DNA of 64,000 nt from Vandiemenella viatica (GCA_031002005.1 JARYHS010009186.1:105250829-105314828); one strand, 5' to 3'. Counted from the stretch's first letter, positions 11,041 through 23,265 are shown. Notes: generated by a model from the sequence alone, not told the origin. Made by a program: numbers and translations.

Positions 11041-11370
11041 TGCCCCTCTATGTTATGTTTCCATGGATGCACTCCCCATCATTGTCGGCAGAGTATATAA
11101 AGGAGGCCTCGAACCGCGCTCAGCGGCATTGTAGATTCGGCGTTTCTGATCGAGTTATACCTGTAGTCTGTGGCCCAGATGGGAGCTCTGGACCAGCGGC
11201 TAAATAGCAGTGGATCCAACTTTGATAGACTCGCTTCATTGAGGACTAATGCTCGACTTGGAAACATCAAAATCACCATAGTCGTTGAAGGTAGGTTCGA
11301 ATCATTCAAAGTTACAAGTAGAAACACTAACCACCCACTTCTGGCTTTGTATAAATGACTAAAAAGTTTA
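11041..11370 (+). promoter_or_regulatory. TATA-box and initiator-like core promoter without a recognised gene
   Basis: TATATAAAG at 11094-11102 is followed by a GC-rich stretch and a TCAGC initiator-like site whose A (11122) lies 28 bases downstream of the first T of the TATA box. That matches arthropod core promoter spacing. The downstream ORF (11170-11358) has no recognised domain. It could belong to an LTR element or to an unrecognised host transcript. Confidence 0.3.
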
Positions 11371-11560
11371 TCTCAGAAAAATCAAGAAAATTGTAGTAGT
11401 GACGAAGCGTTTGTGATCAGCAAAAAGGAAATACTAATTAATGACAAAATTTCTTGCAAGGACAATTTTGTATGATCGGTGTCATGATCCGAATTACGGG
11501 ATAAAAAAGGCGTCTTGTAGCGATGGAGTTTGATCAATGGTTAGTTAGACGCGTAATTAC

Positions 11561-12274
11561 TTGGGAACTGCACAACTTTCGGTACCTGCCACAAACTGGT
11601 ACTAACCTGTTGAAATTTACATCAGTCGCTTCGTCAACATGTTCTCTTCATGTTTTGCGATCATACATTCCGGAAAAGTTACGAGGAATTTAATTAGAAA
11701 TGCCGAAATATGACTCGACGTACAGCAGTTACATGCCGCCAACATTGAAAAAATCAGTGACAGTCTCTTAAAATGTTGATTTAATCGTTTGTTGAAATGT
11801 TTTCATACATTTTAAGCTCTACTCATTTGTAAAAAGTCGCACAAAATTGACAAACACGCAATATTTATCCGAGTGATGACCGCCATCTTACATAGCAACT
11901 AGCAACCAGAGATAATCGAATGCTTCCATTGTAATCAAATACGCCTTTGCGTGTTGCATAGCCAAAATTTCGTAATTTTTTATCACTTGGTCCAGGCCGT
12001 ATTTCAACCTAACCATGATTTCTATGACAAAACTAAACTATTTAGGTTGAAATGATCCCTGTAACGATAATTTTTATGTTATTTTAGCAGTGTTGAAAGC
12101 ATTTAGCAGTTGCTCAGCCTTTCATATTTCCGCATTTTTAATTAAATTCCTGGTGACTTTTCCGGAATGTATGATCGCAAAACGTGAAGAGGACATGTTG
12201 ACGAAGCGACTGATGTAAATTTCAACAGGTTAGTACCAGTTTGTGGCAGGTACCGAAAGTGCTGCAGTTCCCAA
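11561..12274. mobile_element. 714-bp long-TIR element with TTGGG ends (family L), copy 1
   Basis: Inverted arms of roughly 150 bp: the left arm 11561-11715 and right arm about 12120-12274 match as reverse complements, sharing TTGGGAACTGCA at the tip, the block tttcggtacctgccacaaac, and attccggaaaagt/acttttccggaat. TTAC lies immediately outside both ends (11557-11560, 12275-12278), a likely 4-bp target duplication. The interior has no open frame. It holds the recurring motif tggtccaggccgtatttcaa at about 11993. The superfamily is not assigned. Confidence 0.85.
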
Positions 12275-12278
12275 TTAC

Positions 12279-12654
12279 TTTATGGTTGCAGACCGATTTA
12301 ACAGTGATGAAGCTGCTAACCACAAACTAAGATTGTACATTAGATCGTCAGAGCCAAGAAACCAGGAAAAAGATTTTATAGTTAGTGGAGGTACATTTCA
12401 GTAAAAACTATTTAAGTTACATGCTACTAGCTGGTAGCCTATACCAAAAACACTTTAGAATAATATTTAATAGAATCAGAGTTTTTGATCTGGAAGATTG
12501 TTCGTTCAACCTAGAAGTAAAACACTGATACAAATCATAATTCAGAACACAATACGACATAAAATAATCGTAAAAAACTATAACGAATGTTGTAAACATA
12601 CATCTAGATTACAAATGATCGGTAAATCAGTGAATTGACCGGAGTAAGACTTTA
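12279..12654. other. AT-rich non-coding DNA, nothing recognised
   Basis: No recognised gene or repeat boundary. Confidence 0.5.
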
Positions 12655-13103
12655 AGGGCAGATCTACCATAACCGTAGCGCCTCAATTCGATAATGGAAC
12701 TCAACGAGTCAAATCGAAAGTGAAGATGGAAGCTTTTTTGGTATCTCACTTAATTCTCGAGATAATGGCTGTCAATTATTAGCTGTAGATATGCTTCTTC
12801 GTTCCTTTGGCGACGTTTTTCTACTGGTACAGGCAGCATTTCAACCTAACCACAATCGCTAGAATAAAAAGAAAACACCCGTTGTGCTTGTCCAGGGTGT
12901 AGTTCCTTTGGCGATTTTTTTTTCTTCCCCCCCCCCCCTTGGTTCAGGCCTCATTTCACCCTAACGACCTCAGTTTGCAGATAGTATATCTCGAGAACTA
13001 AGCGATATTTCAAAAAATTCTAACCTTCACTTTAAAATTTTTGATCGAGCTATATAAGAATCCATCATCAAATTTCGACGTTACGGTTATCGTAGAATGT
13101 CCT
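12655..13103. mobile_element. TIR element, about 450 bp, with CTACSATAACCG ends
   Basis: Left GGGCAGATCTACCATAACCG (from 12656) is matched in reverse complement by GGACATTCTACGATAACCG at about 13084-13102. Further in, AGTGAAGATGGAAGC/GTGAAGGTTAGAAT and TTAATTCTCGAGATA/TTAGTTCTCGAGATA also pair as inverted arms. The interior holds two copies of the tggt(c)caggc...catttcaacc motif (about 12835 and 12943) and a T9-C11 tract near 12917. The exact ends and target duplication are not certain. Confidence 0.65.
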
Positions 13104-13112
13104 ATTAATATA

Positions 13113-13801
13113 CGAGGCGCGTCCAGAAAGTAAGTTCCGTTTGGTAATAAAATGAAATTGTACACAGATCCAGAAGAAATTTTTATTGCACAAAATTCTA
13201 CAACTCTTAAACCACTTTTCTACATAACTGCCGAAATTTTGCAGGCATTTGTCATAGCGTGGCACCAGGTTTTGTATACCTTCTTCATATAAATCTGCCG
13301 CCTGTGTCTTCAACCAGTTGGAAACAGTTTCTTTCAGCTCGTCGTCATTGGTGAAGTGATGACCGCCAAGGAAAGACTTGAGATGAAAGAACATCAATCG
13401 CGTGAACCAGTTCTTCTGTAACCAAAGGTGGACGCCCACTTCGTTCTTCATCGTGCACATCACTACGCCCGCCATTGAACTGTTGGACCCATCTTCTCAC
13501 CATCGAATCACTCATCGCATTTGGTCCGTAAACATCGCAAATTTTCCGATAAATTTCACTTGGTTTCACTTTCCTCGCATTCAGAAACCGAATCACAGAC
13601 CTGATTTCACAGGCGGCGGGATTTTCAATCAACGCCGAGATTTCAAACAAGCACAACAAAGCGTACGTAACTGACAGCGATCTCCAAATGTCGCACGTTC
13701 TTACCTTGATACACATCGTCTACAGCGCGTGTGCGGAACTGCAATCGCAGCGCTGCAGCGGAGATAAATTGAAACGGAACTTACTTTCTGGACGCGCCTC
13801 G
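13113..13801 (-). mobile_element. Mariner element, internal-deletion derivative with perfect 30-bp TIRs
   Basis: The TIRs start CGAGGCGCGTCCAGAAAGTA; the first 30 bases match exactly at both ends and TA flanks the element (13111-13112, 13802-13803). On the minus strand the N-terminal DNA-binding part is intact (IENPAACEIRSVIRFLNARK, VRRWVQQF, DVHDEERSGRPPLVTEELVH). A junction near 13385-13395 then jumps out of frame to the C-terminal end (HLKSFLGGHHFTNDDELKE, EEGIQNLVPRYDKCL). All three catalytic Asp residues are lost. The natural stop after YVEK appears changed to Trp, extending the frame to 13068. Perfect TIRs suggest fairly recent mobilisation in trans. Confidence 0.93.
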
Positions 13802-13803
13802 TA

Positions 13804-16359
13804 TAATCATTCGCGTATTGAAAGTATTGTGTACTACTGGACATTGTGTTACATTGTGTATTGCGTACTGTGTTCGCGGAATAATTACATATTCAGCCAG
13901 ACTGTTATAAAAATTCACTTAATTGTCCACTACCATTTGTAAAAATTAAACCTCGGATTTTTAGATTCCAAAAATCTTATTTTAGGTGCCTAAAGTAGGC
14001 TGCATTCCACAACAAAATAGGTTCTAAAAATGTTAAAATAGGCTATAAAAATTGTGGTCATGTTTATGAAATATCATAAATAAAAATTCGTTAATTTAAA
14101 ATGTAACATCGAGAAGCGTAATTTAGCAGAAACAAATAATATTTTTGAAAATAATACAGAGTGAAAGTAAGAATATCCAATGTGTTAGTTCTTTCAATGC
14201 ATCATTTTCAATAAGCAGAAGAAATATTTATACTCCCGGTATATTTCTTAACAGTGGAAACAAGCTCATTCACTGTAAGAAATTCAAGAGGTATAATTTC
14301 AGCCAAACGGTTCGTGGAATAGCTAGACAGGTTATATGGGGAAAGAAAGAACAAAATATCTTCAGTAATTTGACAGCAGCAATCATTGAGCAAACACTAT
14401 CCGGCATTTATTTTGAACAACCAAAACGCAACAGGTATATATTTAAAATTAAATTTTGCAATTTAAATTGTTTAACAATCTAGTTCCGTAAGTGAAAAAT
14501 TTTAAATTTACAGATTTCTTTTTTCAAAATTATGTTATTCTGATATAATATAAAATTAAAAGTTTCAAACTAGTGGCCGCCCAACAGGGCTACCAGACGT
14601 TAGGTGCTCAGAAACACTTTTGCAATACTGTGCTAGGAAGCTGGTCCTAGTTTTAGTTAAAAACTTAATAAACATACATGTACCGCAATTACACTAACAA
14701 AGTATTATTAATATAACGACGAGAACTGTTCAACACACTGTTACATTTTACTCACCTATTTGTTACACATCTCGCAATATATGTTTATAATCCACCGCCT
14801 AATTAAAGACAGTTTGGAGATGGGTATTTTGGTCATACTGGTGCTTCACGGGAACACATGTCTCATTACAGCCTCTGTGCGAACATGGACCGAACGACAA
14901 TAACCTCTTAGACGTTCATTTGAATGGTTTGAAGTAAATACTTAAGAGTTTATTTCTGTTTATCTGGTTTAAAAACGCTTTTTTGTTATGCTAAAGTACG
15001 TAGGTAGACAAAAATAGGTCCTAACAACAATTTAGGTATTTTTAGGAATTATAAAACTACAAATAACGGACATAAATGTCCACAGATCATATATATATAT
15101 ATAACTTTATTTTCATGTATTTCAATCAGGAACAAAATAGACTTTTAGATTCCCAAAATCGGGGGTATAGTAATAATGTAGGATACAACTAAACTACAAA
15201 AATAAATCACGCACTTGAAAAACAAAATATTTTCATTATCCGTGCTGAGAGGCAAGGATATAGGCCTATGTCCAATTTCTGATTCAATCGTATGTAAGCA
15301 AGTGTCCTAGCCTGTCACGGGGCTAGCCTCTGTGCCGGATCAAATCAATTGCACCATTAGGCACGCGACAGAAAGCGCTGACAACATTCTAAACTGTTCG
15401 AGAAAGAAAACTAAATCATACCAATTACTGAATTTAACTAACTAAACTACCTTAAATAGAATAGAAAATAAAATTCTAGCTTGCTTGTGAAGATCGTAAA
15501 TGATTTTAAAAAGCCCTGTAACGCGATTTTAAGCATAAATTTATACTGTTTTCTTCAAACTTAACAACACTATCTTCTCAATCCCTCAACAGTTCTGCTT
15601 TCTTGAAAGAGCGTTGGATGATTCTGCTGATATCCATTGATATCATCTATAACAATTTTTCCTCATTCAACATGGGAGAATTCTGAGCTGGAAGATATTT
15701 CTCAAAAATTCTGCATACGCCCATTTTACCTTTGACTTTGACAAGTCTCTCATACACACGCATACGTATTGGCAAAATCTCAATCTCCGGATTTTAAAAA
15801 AAAAAAAATGTGGTTTACAATTTATTTTTTTTAATGGTAAATGAAGAAAATAAATTACCCGTTGTCAAAAATCTAATGTAAGTGCTAACTGATTAGCTGG
15901 TGGAATTGTGTCTCAGAATTTTCTGTCTTGTTTCACAATTCCGAGCTGAAATAAATCCACCGAAAACTTTAAATCTGTGAGGCTCATTCTCACAAAATTC
16001 TTGAAACAAGTTTCTTCTTCTAAAGTTAGTTCTCTCATTAATATAACATACGCACCATGCGTTTCTCGTCTACATATGATTTTTTTGGCACCATGTATGT
16101 TTATTTTCCGTTTTCTGTAGCATGTAAGTACAGACAATTAAAACCAAAACATCTTTTTCGATAGATGACATTTTAAATGTTTTGATAACTCAGACTAAAA
16201 TAATGACGCTTTCGAATACCACGACAAGATCTGATACTTCTGTCTATTGATGTAAACAATAGGTCCATACTCAATAGTCATCTTACGAAAGCCGATACAT
16301 ATTCTTAATTTGTGCAACATGTAAACGTAGTCTATCTTTAAAAGAAATAATCCTGGGAA
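13804..16359. other. AT-rich non-coding DNA, nothing recognised
   Basis: No domain-bearing open frame. ORFs of 74-112 codons (for example 14145-14483) have AT-driven composition and no known motif. Short ATAGGT-type repeats near 13985-14050 and 15010-15040 and an AT microsatellite near 15092-15104 are the only structure noted. Confidence 0.45.
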
Positions 16360-16449
16360 AGCGAAATCTAGATGGCCAAAAGGGGATTCGACCCCTTTTC
16401 TTCCAAAAGCAAGGCCAGAGTGTTGCTACTCACCCACCGCGGTCGGTCG
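16360..16449 (-). mobile_element. SINE family S1, partial copy (tRNA head only)
   Basis: The minus strand reads ACCGACCGCGGTGGGTGAG, then CCTTGCTTTTGGAAG, then a B-box-like GGTCGAATCC. It matches the first 90 bases of the S1 family; the body and tail are missing. Confidence 0.7.
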
Positions 16450-17834
16450 TAACCTGAGATCGGCAACTGGGATAAGGTACTTGTTGATGTGCACTGGCAG
16501 AACTACTCGAAGACATTTCCTTGGTTTCACGCCTTGAGATGTCCTTTCAGTATGACGGAGCTCCTCCTCATTTCTGCACTGTATAAGGGATCATCTGGAT
16601 GTCACATAGTTACCAGATGTATCTGTCGCAGCAATAACATTCTCTGACCGCCAAAACTTCCAAACTTCAATAACCCAGATTATTTTTTATGCGAGAAGAA
16701 CGTTAATAGGAAAGAGAAACTGTTTGCTCGCGTAAGAAAATCTTTTCCCGGCCTGCTGCGAGCTCTAAGCTGATCGAGATATTTTTAAGAAATAATGAAA
16801 TCTTTGTCATCTGCAAACAAATTGTAATAACTGTTGTATTTGTTGTAATTGGTTTCTCTGAGTTAATAATTAAACACTAATATGTGAATGGACTCCCGCG
16901 AAGAATTCACTGCAATATAAACACTTTTCATCTTGATAAACGTTAAGTACGCAACACGTATCCATATTAAATGTTTTATTCACAATGAGTGGTACCATTA
17001 TTTCGAAAAGGTTTAAATAAATAGAAGTACAAAAGTGCCGACACGGACAGCTTACTAATCTGAAAGTGTTATTACTAACTTTGACAAGAATTGTTGCTTA
17101 AGGCAGGGATGAAATGGTCTCCATCTTTGGTCGCACGGACGTTGATGAAAGGCGATTACCTAACTCAGATATTTCGCGCGACAGGGGATTAACCGTGATG
17201 GATGAGGTGGATTACCAAATTACTTCCAAGGTAATTTCAGCGAGACGAAGTACAAACTTGCTAACTAAATACTGAGGTATCTGTAACGTCTGGAGAACAC
17301 TTAAGAGCGGACTGCTTTGTGTATAAAAAGGAAGCCAGATTAATGGAAATATTGCGGCTTACATACTTCAAGTGTCCAGAACAGAAACCACCCTACCAAA
17401 AATTGATGGTGTTTATTGCCTTCCGACGCAGCCACTAGGTGGGCAAAAATTAAATTTACCAAAAAATTTGTTCAGTTATATTCTAACAGCAAAAATGGAA
17501 CCACGAAAACATTAACCAGTAATGATGACGAATTATACGTTATATGGTTCACATAAATTATTTTGCCGTTCCTTTACAAGAGGCGTGTCAGATAGATACT
17601 ATGTATAATATCATACAGAACCAGGCTGCAAGTGGTATTCCGAAAGATATTCGTGTCCATGTTGCTGATTAAGTAAATTTTATATAATAAAACAGAATAA
17701 GGGCATCTAACGCCACTCGTTTCCGAAACACGTTTATTAACTTCAAATCTATAATGACAAAACGAAATATCTGAATCATGGAAGCAATACCAATCAGCGA
17801 AGTATAAATCAGATAACGCCCCTAAACAGAATGC
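16450..17834. other. Non-coding; candidate conserved patch at about 17110-17280
   Basis: No gene recognised. The stretch at about 17140-17250 is less AT-rich and has repeated GATTAC/GGATTA cores (near 17154, 17186, 17208). These resemble K50 homeodomain (Bicoid/Otx-type) sites, so it may be a regulatory element. This is inference from motif and composition only. Confidence 0.3.
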
Positions 17835-18075
17835 ATTTTTTTTTCCTTATGGTTTTACGCCTAGTCGACGTCGAAGTCATTGGAGGCGGGATGGGATTAG
17901 GGATAAGGATCTGGAAGGAATTCGACCATGACCTTTTGAAGGAAGCATCCCGCCATTCGGCTGGTGTGACTTGGGGAAATCATGGAAAACCCAAATCTGG
18001 ATTCCCGGACGGGGATTCGAACCGGCGTCCTCCCGAATGCGAGGCCAGAGCGTTAACCACTCACCCACCACGCTC
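17835..18075 (-). mobile_element. SINE family S1, copy b
   Basis: Minus-strand copy with head CGAGCGTGGTGGGTGAGTGG, B box GGTTCGAATCC near 18015 and a terminal A tract (T run at 17835-17843). The body matches copy a (1956-2185) closely, including the ggaattcgaccatgacctttt and gaaggaagcatcccgccatt blocks. Confidence 0.9.
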
Positions 18076-18469
18076 GAATATAGATATTGTCGGAAAATAG
18101 TTTGCAAGTCTATGGTTTCTGTAAGTTTTTGTAAGCTTGATGGTTACAACGAAATTTCTGTGAAAAATTACAGTATTGTCTCGATTTGTAACGCATTGTA
18201 CAATACTTTTAAACGATTTATCAAACGAATTTTGAAGATCTGATAAGTGCCGAACTTACGAATATGCGTAACCCTGTTTATATTGAAAAATTATCATTCA
18301 AATGGATTAATCTAACACAAAAGATTATTAGCAAGTTTTAAAAACAATGACAAAGATCAGCAATTACTTCAAGAGAACAAGTTTTACTGACGTAAATGTA
18401 TTCTTCTTAAGTTCAGTCTGAAAATTACATAACGACAATTTTTTATATATACTTGTATACAAAAATGTA

Positions 18470-18730
18470 TAAAAAAATTACAGACGCAGTAATAAAAAGA
18501 AAACTAAATTTTTTTGGACACTTACACTACATGGATTGAGCAATAGATCTAACAGAAAGAAGAGAATATATCCCTGAAGACACCGTTAACAGAAAGAAGA
18601 CTTTAGACTACGGATTGAAGGCGAAAAATTCTCAGTACAATCAAAAATTTAATCGAAGAGAATGATGTAAGATGAACGGAAGCAGGCCACTATCACATAC
18701 AGAAGTAGTTTTAGGAGGAAAAGAAAAATA
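18470..18730 (+). pseudogene. LINE RT 3' end fragment
   Basis: Translation gives ITDAVIKRKLNFFGHLHYMD followed by LTERREYI, which parallels the KRRIKFXGHIIRMNNNXLTKRI block in the LINE at 76-1330. Downstream coding is broken by stops. A short, diverged remnant. Confidence 0.5.
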
Positions 18731-18981
18731 AGGACTTTTCTACACAGATTTGTATAACAAGTGGTATTTAAATGTGAAAATTCTTATTAAAAAAATTAAC
18801 TTCAAACTAAAGAAAAAAACTTTCTACTTAAACCACTAGAAAGAGAAAACAAATTCTGCGTGGAACTAAAGAGTATCACTAAAATGTATCATTTATTTCA
18901 TTCTAAATAAATCCCTATCAGGCAGATTCAGATCACACTGTAATAAAAATTAAATCTAGCACCGAGTATCTATACAACAGA

Positions 18982-19136
18982 ACCGAGCGTGGTGGATCAG
19001 CGGTAACGCTCTGGCCTCGCTTAAGTAGGATACTGGCTCGAATCCTCGTCCTGTCATCCAAATTTAATTTTTTCATCATTCCTATACCTAATGACCTCGA
19101 TGTTGAAGAGTCGTAAAGCCATAACAAAAAAAAAAA
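18982..19136 (+). mobile_element. SINE family S1, copy c, internally deleted
   Basis: Plus-strand copy: ACCGAGCGTGGTGGATCAGC head, GGCTCGAATCCTCGTCC B-box region, then only a short body (cattcctatacctaatgacctcga) before CGTAAAGCCATAAC and an A tract of 11. The central block of about 80 bp that other copies have is missing. Confidence 0.85.
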
Positions 19137-19168
19137 TACATAGGGTTTATTGGCACTTTATAATAATA

Positions 19169-20028
19169 CAGGGCGTTCGCCGGGAAACGCTACCCACTGT
19201 TAGCGCTACAAGGAAGAAACTGCTCCCGGCGAGCGAGCGGTCAGCTTCCGGCATTGTTCGACCGTCGGCCGCGGACTATTTCATAATAGTAATTACGCTT
19301 CATAAACTTGTATGTGCTAAGCATTTAAATGTGACGTAATTCATTAGCTTACCTTATAAAAGATGCTGGAAGTGTTGACCCTCTTGTGTAATGCACATTT
19401 CACATCTTCTGAACATATTTCGAGACACACGCTGCCCTAACTGACTTAATCATTTTTTGGGTGACTGTTCTAGTCGAAAAGCGATATCGTCAATTTTCTC
19501 CTCTGTGAGAATACGGTTGACCGACAGTCTCTTTTTGTTAAAAAATGAACCCGTTTCTCTTACTTTTTTAACCAGACGCAGAATTGTTGATTTAGCTGGC
19601 AGTAAAGCGCCAGGATATTCGCGACGAAATTTACTGCGACACTTTTTAAACGACTTCTTCTTCACATAAGTATCGTAGAGAAATATTCTTTGTTGCAAAC
19701 TGTAACGTACCATAATTTTACTCACACTCAAACACGGTACAGATTAGTAAGAGTATGAAGCCCCAAACCAGCCAAACCGCAAAGAAACGTTTATTCACAA
19801 CACTGATTAATAAGAGACTGAAGTCACAAACTAGCTACAATGCAAAGAAACCGATCTTAACAATGTAAGGGTCCCATTATACTGCGTCACTGCACTGTTG
19901 GGGCAGCGGAGGTGTTAAACAGTGCGGTGATTCACGGTGCCGTGTGGCGGGAGTTGCTGGTTCCACTATCCCAGCAAGTTGCCGACGGCAACAGACTGGG
20001 AGGGTAGCGTTTTCCGGCGAACGCCCTG
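19169..20028 (-). mobile_element. Mariner-like element, internal-deletion derivative
   Basis: TIRs start CAGGGCGTTCGCCGGGAAAC; 26 of the first 27 bases match at both ends. TA flanks the left end and TG the right. The minus-strand ORF at 19450-19731 is an N-terminal DNA-binding domain (YSLQQRIFLYDTYVKKKSFK, STILRLVKKVRETGS, LTEEKIDDIAFRLEQSPKK). A final piece (near 19365-19400) reads GSTLPASF or, in the next frame, EGQHFQHLL, as in the ends of such transposases. The catalytic core is absent. The N-terminal style resembles the pseudogene at 57665-58999. Confidence 0.85.
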
Positions 20029-20283
20029 TGTATGTCTTAAGCGTTGAGAACAAAATAACGTTTTTATTTATAACTACAAAAATTATTAAGGTAGTACCAG
20101 AAATGAAATCCGGGTGGAACGGAGAATTCTGCCGTTATAGATGTTTGAATAATCTCCCTTGCAGATAAAGTACACGAATAACATGAAAATCTGGCAATTT
20201 AATAACAATGTAAATACTTCAGCAAAATATTTCAAGTTCTTTGAGTTCTTTTTTTTCGTTTAAAAAATAGAAATTGGTGCTGA

Positions 20284-20518
20284 TTTTTTTATGGCTTTAC
20301 CCCTAGCCAACGTTACAGTCATCAGAGCCTGGAAAGGACTGGGGCAGGGGATAGGAAGGATCTCGCCGATGGCCTTCTGGAAGAACCATCTCTGCAATCA
20401 CCAGGTGTGATTTCGAGAAAAGATGGATAGCCGAAATCTGGAAGGCACGAAGGGTGATTCGAGCCCGCGTCCCTCCGAATACCATGCCCGAGCGCTACCG
20501 CACACCCACCAGGCTAGG
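20284..20518 (-). mobile_element. SINE family S1, copy d
   Basis: Diverged minus-strand copy with head CCTAGCCTGGTGGGTGTGCG, a B-box-like GGGCTCGAATC, a body with the catcggcgagatcc-like block and a terminal A tract (T run 20284-20290). Confidence 0.85.
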
Positions 20519-20932
20519 CGCACTGCTGATGTATTCTAAGTATACGTGAACGGTTAATTTCTCTTCACCGCTCATGTTGTAGATGTTGTCGTTCCCCAGA
20601 TTTCAGCCACTTAAACGACGCCCTTCGAGTGCTAAGCTGAGAAACAGGTAGAAATTTCAGGATTAAAATCTTGGTGTGAAGTGAGAATGATTGAATCAGC
20701 ACGATTCCTTTCGGGTCGACAACCGTTGCTATAGCTACTGTCCTGTTTACCGGCAGCTTGACGATGTTTACTCACCACGTACAGTACACCCATGTTAATA
20801 CCACCGGGTTGTTTTCCGTCGAAAGTACCGTACAGCGTTGGGTAGCCAGATTATAGACGAAGCCTTGAGTTAGGGAGGAATTGCATTTCTTCACGGACAG
20901 CGTTTCAATTTTGACGTAGATAAAATCATTCA
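20519..20932. other. Non-coding, nothing recognised
   Basis: Moderate GC content, no known domain in any frame and no repeat boundary found. Confidence 0.45.
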
Positions 20933-21865
20933 TCTATATATATAAAGATGAATGTATGTATGTTTTTTTTTTTGTTTTTTTTTTTTTTTTTGTTGGTTTG
21001 TTCTTCATACAAATCCACAGTTTTCATCCGATTTCGATGAAAGTTTGCACACTTATCCTTCGAAACAAAGAGAAAAGTACTGTCTACATTTGGTTAAAAA
21101 AATTTCTGTATAAATAATACATGTTCTCTTATAATTTCGGAAAATTAATGAACGGTGATATACAGACGCGTAGGATGTGTAGATCTCTGTACTGTCGTTC
21201 AATATAGCGGTGTGGTAGCTCAGTACACAAAGCGCTTTCTTACTGCAGTTTGGATCGTGGTCTCCGGTTCAAATCTCCGTGCAGGCAAAGATTTTTTTTA
21301 AATTGTTTTTGATCGTAAGAGTCACGCCTGGACCGTCGGTTATTCGGATTGAATGTTAAACTGTAGATATCACAAATTTAGGGGTTCAGTGGGAGGCAAA
21401 TCGTAGGAAGTCTTGCAATGCTGTAGGTGCAGACTTTTTTTTTCGATATAATGATCCCTCAGGGGTTGTTCGAAGTCAGTGTGTGTGTGATCTGCAGTAA
21501 TAATACTATAAATGCGGAAGTAAGTCTCTGTCTTTTGTTACGTTTTGACGACTAAATGGCTATATCGATATTGATGGAATTTGACAACAAAATCTGTAGG
21601 AAGGGCGCAGGACATATTTTCCGGTATGATTAACAGTTGTAGTCACGAAATTTTGAGAACTTATCGAATGGTGACAGAAATATGCTGTAAATTGATTCTC
21701 TTCAAGAGAAGGTTCGACGGTAGAATGATATAGCGATAGCTTTCCTGTCATATTATGCCGACTCGGTGTTGTTTGAGACCAATCCTTCGTTACCAACAAC
21801 ATTCTATATTCAATTCTGGCAAAGAAATTATAATCCACGCGTACGAAGTCGCGGGTATCAGCTAG
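20933..21865 (+). mobile_element. Helitron-like element with internal tRNA-like segment, copy B
   Basis: Starts TCTATATATATAAAGATGAA after an A and ends GTCGCGGGTATCAGCTAG before a T, fitting the Helitron A|TC...CTAG|T rule. A GC hairpin (CGCG tacgaagt CGCG) sits about 8 bases upstream of CTAG. It is closely similar over its length to 35851-36739 on the other strand. It contains a tRNA-like segment at 21204-21285. No Rep/helicase coding is present, so it is non-autonomous. 933 bp. Confidence 0.75.
21204..21285 (+). other. tRNA-like pol III promoter segment inside Helitron-like copy B
   Basis: TAGCTCAGTACACAAAGCGC gives an A-box-like start and GGTTCAAATCT a B box about 45 bases later, followed by CCGTGCAGGC. 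The cloverleaf is incomplete, so it is not called a functional tRNA. The same segment sits at the same place in copy C (36432-36505) and in the fragment at 38725. Confidence 0.7.
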
Positions 21866-22395
21866 TTTTATATAAATCGAATGTGTAATAATGCGAATGA
21901 GTCACCATTAATCGCAGATTGCAAAGATATATTAAAAAGTAGGTAGTCGTCGATCTGGACTATCATCCTTTTTCTACCCATGTTATGGACCTGCTAAAAA
22001 GAATAGAAAACGGCGCCAAAAAGTTGTAAGGAAATAGATAAACTCAGATGGTCTTCACAACTTTCAAGCCGTATTTCCTTAGGGTTAGAGGAGGTAGAGT
22101 TTCGCATTCCTATTTTCGACCACAGGCATGGGAGTGGACGTGCAGACACGGTCCGACCATTTTTCTTTAGCTTCGCGTGGAGCTTCCCCCCAGTGGTAGT
22201 TATTTGATAGCAGGCTGAGTAGCCTGGGTAGCCGTTCCGGACATTCGGCTTCGAGGAAGGACGCTCTACTAGCGCCGGCCCTGCAAATCAGATACAGACA
22301 GCAAAAGTTAACTTGCCTCTGCCCACGACAATGTTCCACGAAATGAGAAACGACTGTAACTAGGCAGCGCAAACACCTGGAATTACGAAAATAAT

Positions 22396-23265
22396 TTGGG
22401 TAATATCCAGATCGCGATACCGCTGCGACCACTTGACCGCCTCGCGTTGTAAACACTTCCCGATGCCGAGAGTATGGCGTCCCTGTGTTTCCGTGTGTGA
22501 CGTGTTCAGCCTTCGATAGATTTAAAAATACACGTTAGGCCATAGAACGTAACCAATAGTAACAATAATAAAAAAAAAATACGGATTGAAAAAGTTAAAG
22601 AAAATTATTGCTTGCACAATTAATAATATTATTATAATATTTACAACATTCCAAACTGATAATTGATATCGTTCATACGTTATTAGTCACAATTCCATTG
22701 ATTTGTATATGATTCCGTTCTTCTATATTTCCTCGTGTAGCTGAAATTGCTATTAAAATCATTCATACGAAACAAAATATTTATAAAAAACAATATTTCG
22801 TCAATAACCGTTTGCGTTTAGGTTGAAACGCAGCCTGGACCATACTAACAGCGATAGATACTATTTAGAAAAATGGTTTCAGCAATATCGTGTGCGACGG
22901 TTACCTTTCACTATGGTCCAAGCTGCATTAAGATATAAACAGTGATAGATACGACACAGAAATTAGGTATCCGCAATAACGTGTTCGATAGTTACGTTTC
23001 AGTGTGGTCCAGGCTGCATCAAAACCTCATCACTAATGAATTTATTCCTGTACTACTGGTGCAAAATTAACGATTTCTCGATATGAGACGTATTAGTGAT
23101 GGACTACTTTCAGTGGAAGGCCCCGTTAGTGATATTTAAAGCTGCGAGCGGAACGTGTACGTCACATTCAGCAAGATAGTGACGTCATACTTTCTCCATC
23201 TGGAAGTGTTTACATCGCGAGGCGGTAAGTGGTTGCAGCGGTATCGCGATCTGGATATTACCCAA
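22396..23265. mobile_element. 870-bp long-TIR element with TTGGG ends (family L), copy 2
   Basis: Left arm 22396-22465 and right arm 23200-23265 are near-perfect reverse complements sharing TTGGGTAATATCCAGATCGC, a ccgctgc step and gaggcgg. TAAT flanks both ends (22392-22395, 23266-23269), a 4-bp duplication like that of 11561-12274. Inside, three copies of the tggtccaagctgcat motif occur (one inverted at about 22820-22850, two direct at about 22914 and 22997) in diverged units of about 85-100 bp. No transposase is seen. Confidence 0.85.

Noticed and set aside
13950..15170. Possible hAT or TIR element between similar tttttagattcc blocks
   Set aside because: The two blocks are mostly in the same orientation, the inverted match is weak, and no flanking duplication was found.
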